A stretch of DNA of 64,000 nucleotides from Devosia aquimaris (GCF_020169335.1 NZ_JAIEZN010000001.1:947426-1011425), one strand, 5' to 3'. Numbered from the stretch's first letter, positions 1 to 7,987 are shown. Numbers and translations: made by a program. Notes: a model not told the origin generated them from the letters alone.

Positions 1-1
1 G

Positions 2-1360
2 GACAAGCTGATCGACGGCGGCGCCAGCCTCATCGTCACGCTCGACTGTGGCACCACCAGCGACAAGCCGATTGCCCATGCCCGCAGCCGCGGCGCCGAT
101 GTGCTGGTGATCGACCACCATCTGGTCGATCATGAGCTCCCCGAGGCCACGGCACTGGTCAATCCCAATCGCCCGGACGATATCTCCGGGCTGGGCTATC
201 TCTGCGCGGCCGGCGTCACCTTCATGACGCTCGTTGCCGTCAACCGGGCGCTGCGCCAGCGTGGCGACACCGGGCTGCCCGATCTGCTCAAGCTGCTCGA
301 CATCGTCGCCCTGGGCACGGTCTGTGACGTGGTGCCCCTGGTCGGGCTCAACCGCGCCTTTGTCGTGCGCGGGCTCGAGGTCGCGCGCCGCGGCGACAAC
401 AAGGGCATAGCCGCGCTGGCCCTGGCCTCGCGCATCAGCGGGCCGATCAATCCCTATCATCTGGGCTTTCTCATCGGCCCGCGCATCAATGCCGGGGGCC
501 GCATCGGCAATGCCGCGCTGGGCACCGAACTGCTCGCCGTCGAGGACGAACATCATGCGCTCTCGATTGCGGCGCGGCTCGATGAACTCAACACCGAGCG
601 GCAACGCATCGAGGTCGAGGCCGTCGAAGAAGCCACCGCCGTGGCGGAACTGGAGATCGGCTCCGGCGAGGGGCCTTCCGTGCTGGTTCTCGCCTCGGCC
701 AATTGGCACCAGGGCGTGGTGGGCCTGGTCGCCGCGCGCCTGCGCGAGCGCTTCGAGCGCCCGGCCTTTGCCATAGCCCTTCACGCCGATGGAACCGGAA
801 CGGGCTCGGGCCGCTCCATGCCGGGCGTCGATCTGGGCAGCGCCGTGCTGGCTGCGGTCGATGCCGGTATCATTGCCAAGGGCGGCGGCCACGCCATGGC
901 CGCTGGCATCACCATCAAACCGGGCCAGCTGGGCGCCTTTCGCTCCTTTCTGTCCGATGCCCTGGCCACCGATGTCGCGGCCGCCCGCGCTGCCAGCGCG
1001 CTCAAGATCGATGCGGCACTCACCGCCCGCGGCGCCTCGCTCGATCTGGTGCGTGATCTCGAACGGGCAGGGCCATATGGCTCGGGCAATCCCGGCCCGG
1101 TGTTTGCCTTTCCCGCCCATCGCGCCAAGTTCGCCCAGGTGGTCGGCAAGGGTGGCCATGTCAGCTTCTCGCTGGTCTCCGAGGACGGCGCCAAGCTCAA
1201 GGCCATCGCCTTCCGCGCCGCCAGCACCGAGATTGGCGATGCGCTGCTGCGCGGCAATGATGCCAGCTTCCACTTCGCCGGCAGCCTGGGGATCGACCAC
1301 TACCAGGGCCGCGAACAGGTGCAGTTCCGCCTGCTCGACCTCGCTAAGCCCAAGGCCTGA
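2..1360 (+). CDS. recJ: Single-stranded-DNA-specific exonuclease RecJ, 3' part
   Basis: RecJ is a cytoplasmic 5'-to-3' single-strand exonuclease used in recombinational and mismatch repair. The reading frame is already open at base 2, so the start lies outside the window; 452 residues are visible. Seen: the DHH motif (VIDHH, visible residues about 36-40), the RIN-GGRIGNA stretch, and the DHHA1 glycine motif GGGHAMAAG at about residues 294-302, followed by the C-terminal OB-like domain. These match the RecJ order of DHH, DHHA1 and OB domains. The missing N-terminal part should be roughly a fifth to a quarter of the protein. The gene ends only 13 bases before the sigma-type promoter of the next operon, so the two are separately transcribed. 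Confidence 0.93.
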   Translation, partial: DKLIDGGASLIVTLDCGTTSDKPIAHARSRGADVLVIDHHLVDHELPEATALVNPNRPDDISGLGYLCAAGVTFMTLVAVNRALRQRGDTGLPDLLKLLDIVALGTVCDVVPLVGLNRAFVVRGLEVARRGDNKGIAALALASRISGPINPYHLGFLIGPRINAGGRIGNAALGTELLAVEDEHHALSIAARLDELNTERQRIEVEAVEEATAVAELEIGSGEGPSVLVLASANWHQGVVGLVAARLRERFERPAFAIALHADGTGTGSGRSMPGVDLGSAVLAAVDAGIIAKGGGHAMAAGITIKPGQLGAFRSFLSDALATDVAAARAASALKIDAALTARGASLDLVRDLERAGPYGSGNPGPVFAFPAHRAKFAQVVGKGGHVSFSLVSEDGAKLKAIAFRAASTEIGDALLRGNDASFHFAGSLGIDHYQGREQVQFRLLDLAKPKA

Positions 1361-1373
1361 CGAAACTTTTGTC

Positions 1374-1399
1374 TGATCCACGCCGTTTCCTTCTGCGTA
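1374..1399 (+). promoter_or_regulatory. ECF11 (RpoE/ChrR-type) promoter of the amine oxidase operon
   Basis: TGATCC at 1374-1379, a 16-base spacer and CGTA at 1396-1399. This is the same word and spacing as the promoter before the sigma gene at 6969-6944 on the other strand. Group ECF11 sigma factors are known to read a TGATC-type -35 and a CGTA-type -10. Transcription should start near 1405, about 30 bases before the ATG at 1435. Assignment to the window's own sigma factor is inferred. Confidence 0.8.
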
Positions 1400-1434
1400 G
1401 GAACAGACAACACAAGCGGGGGACCAAGCCGATC

Positions 1435-2769
1435 ATGAACGCCACGACTATTGCTGTCATCGGATCGGGAATCTCAGGACTTTCAGCGGCTTGGCTGCTT
1501 TCTCAGACTCAGGATGTTACGGTTTTCGAGCAGGCCGACCGCCTGGGCGGCCACTCCAATTCCATCATGGCGCGGGTGCCCGAGGGCGAGGTTTCTGTCG
1601 ATACCGGCTTCATCGTCTACAACGAGCGCAACTACCCCAACCTCACGGCCTTCTTCAAACACTTCGATGTTCCCACGGCCGAGTCGTGGATGAGCTTTGC
1701 AGTCTCCATCGCCGAGGGCCGGCGTGAGTATTCCGGCGAATATCTCAATGGCCTCTTCGGCCAGCGCCGCAACATCATCCGTCCCGAACACTGGAAGCTG
1801 GTCGGCGATATCCTGCGTTTCTTCCGCGCGGCGGAAAAGCAGATCGCACAATGCCCCGACGATCTCTCGATCGCTGAGTTCCTTGATCGCTTCAACTATT
1901 CGCGCGTCTTCATTCAAGATCACATCCTTCCCATCTCGGCGGCGATCTGGTCGACGCCCTCGCGCGACATGCTGAGCTTTCCGGCCAAGACCTTCATCGA
2001 GTTCTTCGCCAACCACTCGCTGCTGCAGGTCAACAACCGGCCGCTCTGGCGTACGGTCAAGGGCGGGGCGCGCGAATATGTGCGCCGCGTCGCCGAGCAG
2101 TCGGCGTTCAAGACCGTCCTGAACGCGAATATCCGCTCTGTCGAGCGCAGCGAGACCGGCACCACGCTGGTCTTTGCCGACGGTAGCCGCCGCGCCTTCG
2201 ATCAGGTGGTCTTCGCCTGCCATGCCGACCAGGCGCTGGCTCTGCTGGCCAAGCCGACCGAGGCTGAGCGCAATGTGCTGGGCGCCTTCCGCTTCACCCG
2301 CAATCACGCCACGCTGCACACCGACGCCAGCTTCATGCCGCGTCGCCGCCATCTCTGGTCATCCTGGAATTACCTGCGCGGCGCCGAAGGGGAACGGGAC
2401 CTGAGCCTGACCTATTGGATGAATGAGCTGCAGCCGCTGCCCACCCGCTCCAATGTCTTTGTCACGCTCAACGCCTATCGCGATTTCGCCCCTGGCACCG
2501 TGCAGTATGAAGTTGACTACGAGCACCCGCTCTTCGATGCCAGGGCCATCGCCGCCCAGCGCGATCTCTGGCAGATCCAGGGCATTCAGCGCGCCTGGTT
2601 CGCCGGGGCCTGGATGGGCTATGGTTTCCATGAGGACGGGCTGCAGTCCGGCCTCGAGATTGCCGAGCGCATCGGGCCGCAGCTGCGACCCTGGACCGTG
2701 CCGGAGGCGCGCGGACGCATTGCCCACAATTGGGCCGAGGGAGACAGCCACCAGTGGGCAGCCGAATAA
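1435..2769 (+). CDS. FAD-dependent amine oxidase family protein (COG2907 type)
   Basis: Predicted flavoprotein of the amine oxidase / phytoene desaturase fold, 444 residues. Seen: a Rossmann dinucleotide motif GSGISGL at residues 10-16, the FEQADRLGGHS stretch that follows beta-2, and a C-terminal flavin-binding segment with FAGAWMGYGFHEDGL. No signal peptide or membrane segment. The longer frame from TTG 1369 is rejected because it would begin upstream of the promoter at 1374-1399. It is followed by DUF1365 (16-base overlap) and a CFA-synthase-like gene, a triad that recurs in many proteobacteria. From this context it may desaturate or oxidise a fatty acyl chain rather than an amine; UfaD of the furan fatty acid pathway of Rhodobacter is a possible functional parallel, not demonstrated here. 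Confidence 0.85.
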   Translation: MNATTIAVIGSGISGLSAAWLLSQTQDVTVFEQADRLGGHSNSIMARVPEGEVSVDTGFIVYNERNYPNLTAFFKHFDVPTAESWMSFAVSIAEGRREYSGEYLNGLFGQRRNIIRPEHWKLVGDILRFFRAAEKQIAQCPDDLSIAEFLDRFNYSRVFIQDHILPISAAIWSTPSRDMLSFPAKTFIEFFANHSLLQVNNRPLWRTVKGGAREYVRRVAEQSAFKTVLNANIRSVERSETGTTLVFADGSRRAFDQVVFACHADQALALLAKPTEAERNVLGAFRFTRNHATLHTDASFMPRRRHLWSSWNYLRGAEGERDLSLTYWMNELQPLPTRSNVFVTLNAYRDFAPGTVQYEVDYEHPLFDARAIAAQRDLWQIQGIQRAWFAGAWMGYGFHEDGLQSGLEIAERIGPQLRPWTVPEARGRIAHNWAEGDSHQWAAE

Positions 2770-3536
2770 GCCAGGACGGGGCCGCCGGCGCCATCTATGT
2801 CGGCGAAGTCGTGCACAAGCGCGTACGGCCCCGCCAGCACAAGCTGCGCTACCGCGTCTTCTCGCTGCTCGTCGATCTCGATCATCTTGATGCGCTGGAT
2901 GAAAATCTGCGCGTTTTGTCGTTGAACCGATTCAACCTTGTGTCGCTGGTGACGCGCGATTTCGGCCCGCGCGACGGCAGCAGCCTGGCCGAGTTCGTCC
3001 GCGCCCGGGCGCAGGCGGCGGGGGCAGGGCACCTGGCGCGAATTCACATGCTGGCCTATCCGCGCCTGCTCGGCTTCGCCTTCAATCCCATCACCGTCTA
3101 CTACGGCGAGAACGCCGACGGGGCGGTCCGCTTCATGCTCTATGAGGTGCGCAACACCTTTGGCGAACACCACTTCTACGAAGCCCTGGTCGATGCCGAC
3201 GCGTCCGAGATCAGCCACGAGAACGCCAAGGCCTTTTACGTTTCGCCCTTCAACTCCATGGCCGGCACCTATCGTTTTGCAGTGCGCCCGCCAGCCGAAC
3301 GGCTGTTCCTGGGCATCACCCTGTCCGATGATGAGGGGGGGCTGGTCACCACCTATTTTGACGCCGAGCGTCAGCCGCTGACCGACAGCAAACTCTTGAA
3401 GCTGCTGCTTGCATATCCACTTATGACTATTAAAGTGGTGGTGGGCATACACTGGGAAGCTCTGCTTTTGTGGCTCAAGGGTGTGCCGCCGACGCTTGGA
3501 TTGCGGCGCCAGCTGAAAAATGGGCGCCAAGTGTAA
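2754..3536 (+). CDS. DUF1365 family protein
   Basis: Cytoplasmic protein of about 260 residues in the DUF1365 (COG3496) family, whose biochemical activity is not established. Seen: the family-typical start YVGEVVHKRVRP, then HMLAYPRLLGFAFNPITVYY and the EVRNTFGEHHFY segment. The GTG at 2754 is chosen because it has a GGGAG-like site about 10 bases upstream and gives a short overlap with the preceding stop; TTG 2730 is an alternative that would add 8 residues. It sits second in the amine oxidase / DUF1365 / CFA-like operon, and its fixed association with lipid methyltransferases suggests work on the same acyl substrate. That role is inference. Confidence 0.85.
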   Translation: MGSRISQDGAAGAIYVGEVVHKRVRPRQHKLRYRVFSLLVDLDHLDALDENLRVLSLNRFNLVSLVTRDFGPRDGSSLAEFVRARAQAAGAGHLARIHMLAYPRLLGFAFNPITVYYGENADGAVRFMLYEVRNTFGEHHFYEALVDADASEISHENAKAFYVSPFNSMAGTYRFAVRPPAERLFLGITLSDDEGGLVTTYFDAERQPLTDSKLLKLLLAYPLMTIKVVVGIHWEALLLWLKGVPPTLGLRRQLKNGRQV

Positions 3537-3560
3537 CGATATGTTGGATCGTTCTGCCCA

Positions 3561-4796
3561 ATGACAAAAACAGCAATTGATAGCACCAATACGGGTGTGA
3601 CGCCGTGGACAAGCCTGGTCTCGTGGCTGGTGGATCGCGTCGGCGTATCGCTGATCGGCAAGCCGCGCCATGGCGGACTCACCGTGATTTTCCCCAATGG
3701 CCGCACGCGCACCGTGGGCAATACCGCCACCGGTGAGCACGCCGTATTGCGTCTGAACAATTTCAAGGTGCTCAGCGAGGCCATGCAACGTGGCACCGTT
3801 GGCTTTGCTGCCGCCTATATGCGAGGCGACATTGAGGTCGACGACCTCACGGCGCTGTTCCGCTTCTTCCTGCAGAACCGCGACATGTTCGAAAAGGCCA
3901 ACCCCGGCTTCTTCCGTCGGGCAGCCTCGGATTTGCATTATCACCTGTCCCGCCGCAACACGCTGGAAGGCTCCAAGAAGAACATCGCCGAGCACTATGA
4001 CCTGGGCAATGACTTCTACGGCCAGTGGCTCGATCCCTCCATGACTTATTCCTCGGCAGTCTTCACCTCCGGGGACCAGAGCCTGGAAGAAGCCCAGCTG
4101 ACCAAGTACCGCCGCGTTGCTGACATGGCGGGGATCACCGAGGGATCCTCGGTGCTCGAGATCGGCTGTGGCTGGGGCGGTTTCGCCGAAACCGTCGCGC
4201 GCGACTACAAGGCCAGGCTGCGCGGCATCACCCTGTCGGCCGAACAGCTCAAGTTTGGTCAGCAGCGCCTGGCCCGGCAGGGTCTGGACAATCTGGCGAC
4301 GCTGGTGTTCGAAGACTATCGCCACACCGAGGGACAGTTCGATCACATTGGCTCCATCGAAATGATCGAGGCCGTCGGCGAAGACAATTGGCCGAGCTAT
4401 TTCCAGACGGTGCACGACCGGCTCAAGCCCGGCGGCACGGCCGCCATTCAGGCCATCACCATCGATGAAGCCGACTTCGACGGCTACCGCTCCGGCCCCG
4501 ACTTCATCCAGCGCTACATTTTCCCCGGCGGCATGCTGCTGACCAAGACGGCAATGCGCGAGTTCGGCGAGAAATATGGACTGGTGCTGGAGAATATCGA
4601 GACCTTTGGCCAGTCCTATGCCCGCACGCTGCGGCTCTGGCGCGAGCGCTTTCTTGAACGCTGGCCGATGATTGCCCCGCTTGGCTATGACGAAGAGTTC
4701 CGGCGCAAGTGGGTGTACTACCTCAGCTATTGTGAAGCCGGCTTTGCCGAGAGCGCCATCGACGTCGGTATCTATCAGTACCGCCGCCCCGCCTGA
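3561..4796 (+). CDS. Cyclopropane-fatty-acyl-phospholipid synthase family methyltransferase
   Basis: SAM-dependent enzyme of 411 residues that acts on unsaturated acyl chains of membrane phospholipids. Seen: SAM motif VLEIGCGWGGFAE (residues 198-210), the HYDLGNDFYGQWLDP entry motif (145-159), QRYIFPGG (317-324) and the C-terminal YYLSYCEAGF carrying the likely catalytic-region cysteine C391. By eye against the E. coli enzyme, the bicarbonate ligands C139 and H266 correspond to S165 and Q297 here, while the glutamate (E270) is kept. It may therefore methylate without closing a cyclopropane ring, as reported for UfaM. It is the last gene of the operon from the promoter at 1374, with 24 bases between it and DUF1365, and a bidirectional hairpin follows. 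Confidence 0.9.
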   Translation: MTKTAIDSTNTGVTPWTSLVSWLVDRVGVSLIGKPRHGGLTVIFPNGRTRTVGNTATGEHAVLRLNNFKVLSEAMQRGTVGFAAAYMRGDIEVDDLTALFRFFLQNRDMFEKANPGFFRRAASDLHYHLSRRNTLEGSKKNIAEHYDLGNDFYGQWLDPSMTYSSAVFTSGDQSLEEAQLTKYRRVADMAGITEGSSVLEIGCGWGGFAETVARDYKARLRGITLSAEQLKFGQQRLARQGLDNLATLVFEDYRHTEGQFDHIGSIEMIEAVGEDNWPSYFQTVHDRLKPGGTAAIQAITIDEADFDGYRSGPDFIQRYIFPGGMLLTKTAMREFGEKYGLVLENIETFGQSYARTLRLWRERFLERWPMIAPLGYDEEFRRKWVYYLSYCEAGFAESAIDVGIYQYRRPA

Positions 4797-4839
4797 CCGG
4801 GGCCATGGCCGCAGCCGCAGCCCACCCCGCACAGAAAAA

Positions 4840-4869
4840 CGCCTGACCTCCCGCACGGGAGATCAGGCG
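4840..4869. terminator. Bidirectional terminator-like hairpin between converging operons
   Basis: Inverted repeat with arms 4840-4853 and 4856-4869 (CGCCTGA-CTCCCG against CGGGAGATCAGGCG, one mismatch), preceded by AAAAA on the left and followed by AAAA on the right. It lies in the 101-base gap between the stops of the CFA-like gene and the SDR gene. The flanking A-run on the left gives a T-run for leftward transcripts; rightward termination is less certain. Confidence 0.6.
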
Positions 4870-4897
4870 CAAAAGCGAAGGGCATGGAGAAGCGGCC

Positions 4898-5659
4898 TCA
4901 GCTGTCTTTGGGCACCATCTTTTCGGTGAGCCAGAAGAAGATGGGGTAGGGCAGCCAGCGCATTGTCTTCATCAGCCAGACCATGCGCTTGGGGAAGGCG
5001 ATCTCGAATCGGTCCGACTGGGTCAGCCCATCGACAATGCGGCGCGCCGCGTCGTCGGTTTCCATCAGGAACGGCATGGGAAAATCGTTCTTGTCGGTCA
5101 GCTCCGACTTCACAAAGCCCGGGGCAATCATGCGCACCACCACGTGGCGCTGCGCCAGCTCGGCCCGCATGGTCTCCAGCAGATTGATCAGCCCGGCTTT
5201 GGTGGAGGAATAGGCCGCCGAGCGGGGCAGGCCGAAATAGCCGGCCACCGAGGCAATCACCGCGAAATGGCCGCCACCCTGGCGCTGCATCTGCGCAACC
5301 ACCGGATTGGCCATGCGGATCACGCCGAGATAATTGGTGTTCAGCACCGTCTCGAACTGATCGAGCGCATAGTCGCCGGCGTCCATCGGCTGCCAGGCTG
5401 CAGCGCCGAATATGAAGATATCGATCCGGCCCAGATCATGTGCCACCGACGCCACGGTTTGGGCCACGGCAGCAGTGTCCGTCACGTCGAGCGGGTAGGG
5501 AACGATGCTGCTGTGGCCGCTGGCTACGGCCTGGAGCTTCTCCACGCGCCGTCCCGAGATCGCCACGGTCCAGCCGCGCTCTGCCAGCAGCTTGGCAACG
5601 GCTGCGCCGATGCCGGAGCCGCCACCAATGATCCAGGCGACGCCGGGTTTCAGGCTCAT
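4898..5659 (-). CDS. Short-chain dehydrogenase/reductase
   Basis: Classical SDR of 253 residues, NAD(P)-dependent. Seen: the cofactor motif GGGSGIG at residues 12-18, the ASVAG serine segment and the catalytic YSSTKAG (YxxxK) motif. The C-terminus is hydrophobic and basic (VWLMKTMRWLPYPIFFWL), which could lie on the membrane. The start at 5659 is chosen because its ATG overlaps the ChrR stop in ATGA; the longer frame to 5734 lies inside chrR. Third gene of the sigma-chrR-SDR operon, so it should be induced together with the sigma factor. An SDR within a ChrR/RpoE regulon points to oxidation or reduction of a lipid or aldehyde product; the substrate is unknown. Confidence 0.88.
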   Translation of the reverse strand: MSLKPGVAWIIGGGSGIGAAVAKLLAERGWTVAISGRRVEKLQAVASGHSSIVPYPLDVTDTAAVAQTVASVAHDLGRIDIFIFGAAAWQPMDAGDYALDQFETVLNTNYLGVIRMANPVVAQMQRQGGGHFAVIASVAGYFGLPRSAAYSSTKAGLINLLETMRAELAQRHVVVRMIAPGFVKSELTDKNDFPMPFLMETDDAARRIVDGLTQSDRFEIAFPKRMVWLMKTMRWLPYPIFFWLTEKMVPKDS

Positions 5660-6321
5660 ATGCCGAACAGGGGCTGCAGGGCGCGCATCAAACGCCCCTG
5701 AAACGTCAGCTTGGCATCCACCGCCACCAGGCAAATGCAGTCCTCGCCAGGCTCGGCAATAGGCTGGTGTTCGACGTCCTCGTCATGGTCGGCAATGTCG
5801 CCCTTGGCGAAGACACCAAAGCGATCCTTGTAGGCACCCTGCAGGATCAACGTCAGCTCCTGGCCACCATGGCCATGCTCGGGCACGCGCCGGCCACCGG
5901 CCACGCGCAGCAGCATCAGGCGCGAGCGACCATCCTTGCCCCAGGCAAGGTCCGCCGTGGCCACGCCCGGCCCGGTCCACTTCCAGCGCACGCTCTCCAG
6001 CCCGCCCGGAATATAGCGTTGCAGCGGCAGCGGCAGGGCGTCTGCAGCCCGCGCCTGTGCAGCGGCCGGCTCAGTCACGGTGATGCGATCGTCTTCATCG
6101 CCGAGCGAGTCCAGCAACCGGTCGAGCGCCCCATTGGACAGCTCGGCTTCCGGTTCGTCATTGAGCAGCGCGCCACCGATCGCATTGATCTGACGCAGCG
6201 ATTCGCGGCCGCCCTCGGACATGGCCAGATGCGTCGCCACAACGGCCGCATACGGCTCGTCGAGCGTACCGGCACTGAATGCCATCAGCGTGGTGATGTC
6301 GGGGTGGTGATTGATAGTCAT
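5656..6321 (-). CDS. chrR: ChrR-type anti-sigma factor with cupin domain
   Basis: Anti-sigma factor of 221 residues that should hold the neighbouring ECF sigma factor and release it on singlet-oxygen-type stress. Residues about 1-85 form the anti-sigma domain and about 100-200 the cupin-like domain. The cupin zinc set known from Rhodobacter ChrR is present: H149, H151, E155 (EHGHGGQE) and H185, plus the C195-x-C197 pair. The N-terminal zinc set is incomplete: H6 and H31 are present but positions 35 and 38, cysteines in Rhodobacter ChrR, are S and G. The first domain may thus fold without zinc. It overlaps both neighbours by ATGA, so the stoichiometry with the sigma factor is translationally coupled. 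Confidence 0.88.
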   Translation of the reverse strand: MTINHHPDITTLMAFSAGTLDEPYAAVVATHLAMSEGGRESLRQINAIGGALLNDEPEAELSNGALDRLLDSLGDEDDRITVTEPAAAQARAADALPLPLQRYIPGGLESVRWKWTGPGVATADLAWGKDGRSRLMLLRVAGGRRVPEHGHGGQELTLILQGAYKDRFGVFAKGDIADHDEDVEHQPIAEPGEDCICLVAVDAKLTFQGRLMRALQPLFGI

Positions 6322-6917
6322 TGCAGATCTTCCAGCATGGGCCGGAGACGTTCGTAGGCCAGGCGAAGTCTCGATTTTACGGTGCCCAGGGGAATGCCGA
6401 CCGTTTCGGCAATCTGGGCGTGGGGCATGTCGTGGATGAAGCTGAGGCGGACCACCTCCTGCTGCTCCACAGGCAGCGACGTGAGGGCCTTTGTGACCCT
6501 TTCGATGATCTGGTTCTGCTCGACCAGACTGCTGCCCAATGGGGCATCGCTGGCCATGTCGAGGTCATCCAGATCCTCATACGGCTTGTTAGACTGTCGC
6601 CGCAGCTGATCGATGCGCAGGTTGCGGGCGATCGTGAAAATCCACGTGCTCGCGGCCCCGCGCTGCTGCGAATACATCGACGCCTTGCGCCAGACCGAAA
6701 CAAAGGTCTCCTGCACCAGATCCTCGGCAACGGCGTCGCTTGAACCGAGCTTGAGCATCATGGATTTGATGCGGGGGCCGAAATGGCTGAACAGGGCAGC
6801 AAGCGCCGCCTTGTCTCGCAATTCGGCCACGCGCAGCAGCAGGCCGGAAAGGTCGTCAGTGTCGACGGGCACGGGCGTCCGTCCGATGGTTTGGTCTGTC
6901 ATGTTCAAGGCATACAT
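6318..6917 (-). CDS. rpoE: ECF (group ECF11) RNA polymerase sigma factor
   Basis: Extracytoplasmic-function sigma factor of 199 residues. Seen: region 2 with the DLVQETFVSVWRKASMY and STWIFTIARNLRIDQLRR segments, and region 4 with LPVEQQEVVRLSFIHDMPHAQIAE and the helix-turn-helix IPLGTVKSRLRLAYERLR. Start at 6917 is supported by GGAGA a few bases upstream; ATG 6902 is an alternative. A promoter of the type it should itself recognise lies at 6969-6944, so positive autoregulation is likely. It is followed by chrR and an SDR in overlapping frames. In Rhodobacter the equivalent RpoE responds to singlet oxygen; the inducing signal here is inferred from the partner protein. Confidence 0.93.
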   Translation of the reverse strand: MYALNMTDQTIGRTPVPVDTDDLSGLLLRVAELRDKAALAALFSHFGPRIKSMMLKLGSSDAVAEDLVQETFVSVWRKASMYSQQRGAASTWIFTIARNLRIDQLRRQSNKPYEDLDDLDMASDAPLGSSLVEQNQIIERVTKALTSLPVEQQEVVRLSFIHDMPHAQIAETVGIPLGTVKSRLRLAYERLRPMLEDLQ

Positions 6918-6943
6918 CGGCTTCTCCGTGCCTGTAAGCCTCG

Positions 6944-6969
6944 TACGCCCTCAATTCAGCTCTGGATCA
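6944..6969 (-). promoter_or_regulatory. ECF11-type autoregulatory promoter of the sigma-chrR-SDR operon
   Basis: On the minus strand TGATCC (6969-6964), 16 bases, then CGTA (6947-6944). Transcription should begin near 6936, about 20 bases before the sigma ATG at 6917. Word and spacing equal those at 1374-1399. Confidence 0.82.
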
Positions 6970-7091
6970 GCCGCAGGGGTCAAAATGTGATCGAATGCGC
7001 CAGTGGCCGATGCCAGCAGGCTGGCGCGGGCAAAAAAGCCCATGCCGCTGTCGCGGGCACAATTGGCATCAATCTGAAGGGGAGAAGTTCC

Positions 7092-7166
7092 TGGTACGCC
7101 CACGGGGAATCGAACCCCGCTCTGCACCGTGAGAGGGTGCCGTCCTAACCGATAGACGATGGGCGC
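7092..7166 (-). tRNA. tRNA-Glu (anticodon CTC)
   Basis: Minus-strand cloverleaf of 75 bases with CCA encoded at 7094-7092. The acceptor GCGCCCA pairs with TGGGCGT (G1-U72 wobble), the anticodon loop is CTCTCAC, and the T-loop is GTTCGATTC. It reads GAG codons. A second tRNA-Glu lies 50 bases upstream on the same strand. Confidence 0.96.
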
Positions 7167-7216
7167 GGACCTAGGAAACTGCCGCTCAATTTATGCCATT
7201 CCCAAGTGAAAAGGAA

Positions 7217-7291
7217 TGGTACGCCCTAGGGGAATCGAACCCCTCTCTGCACCGTGAAAGGGTGCCGTCCTAACCGATAGACGAAGGGCGC
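7217..7291 (-). tRNA. tRNA-Glu (anticodon TTC)
   Basis: Minus-strand cloverleaf of 75 bases with encoded CCA (7219-7217), acceptor GCGCCCT/AGGGCGT, anticodon loop CTTTCAC. It is nearly identical in D-arm and anticodon stem to the CTC gene 50 bases downstream, so the pair probably arose by duplication. Confidence 0.96.
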
Positions 7292-7363
7292 TTAAGCGCT
7301 GCCGGTCGTATAGTTGGGTGTTTTGCGTTGCGCAACCCATTTGCGCATCGAACGCTATTTTTT

Positions 7364-7840
7364 TTAACAGCCTGCGAAAGTGACCGGGCGATTATAGCCG
7401 CGCGGACGGTCGCGAACGTCCACGTGGATGAACTGCCGGCCAGGGTAGCAGCCCAGTCCGCCCACGCTGTCGGTGCGCATGGCAAAGGCGATCAGCTGCT
7501 GCTTGTCCACGCCGGGGATGTAGAAGTCGGCGGCCATGCATTTCTTGTGATAGGAATTGTCCGTGCCGCCGGACGCTGCATTGTGCTGGTTGTCGCGGTA
7601 GCCGGAATTCATGATGACCTTGCGTCCGAAGCGCCCCTCGAATTCCCACACCAGGAATCGCAGCTTGGGCGACAGGCAGAACGCATTCACCTCGCGGCTG
7701 GATACGAACGTACCCCAGTCATTGCGCTTGCCGGCATAGGCCGACCCGCTGGAACTGGCGAACATGGCCATCGGCATGCATGCGCCAAGGATGAGGGCGC
7801 AGATCACAGCAGCGGCAATGGGACGAAACAGGTGGCGCAT
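7364..7840 (-). CDS. YcbK/DUF882-type M15 family peptidase-like lipoprotein
   Basis: Predicted exported protein of 158 residues of the peptidase M15_3 / DUF882 group, related to D-alanyl-D-alanine carboxypeptidases that act on peptidoglycan peptides. Seen: an N-terminal hydrophobic segment ending in a lipobox-like LGAC with C21, so it is probably lipid-anchored; SGYRDNQHN; the metal-site string SYHKKCMAADFYI with H and D ligands; and QFIHVDVR with the third histidine. The ATG at 7840 is preferred to the GTG directly upstream at 7843. It stands alone between tRNA genes and gloA. Whether it cleaves peptidoglycan or only binds it cannot be told from sequence. Confidence 0.82.
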   Translation of the reverse strand: MRHLFRPIAAAVICALILGACMPMAMFASSSGSAYAGKRNDWGTFVSSREVNAFCLSPKLRFLVWEFEGRFGRKVIMNSGYRDNQHNAASGGTDNSYHKKCMAADFYIPGVDKQQLIAFAMRTDSVGGLGCYPGRQFIHVDVRDRPRGYNRPVTFAGC

Positions 7841-7987
7841 CACGACTTCCGCGTGCCCGATTGTTGCGCTTGTGCAACAGTTAAGGGCTCGTTTGAGAAG
7901 TCGCTAAAATACGCCCGGTTTCGCTAACCGCAGCCTAATGGCTACGGTTAGCAAAGGGTTGACCAGGCCCGAAATGGCGCGGTTTGC

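Noticed and set aside
1369-1434. TTG 1369 start for the amine oxidase
   Set aside because: It would begin upstream of the promoter and lacks a ribosome-binding site; the ATG at 1435 begins the nucleotide-binding domain directly.
2619-4856. 745-codon minus-strand open frame opposite the lipid operon
   Set aside because: Antisense to three recognised genes, no recognisable domain or start signal.
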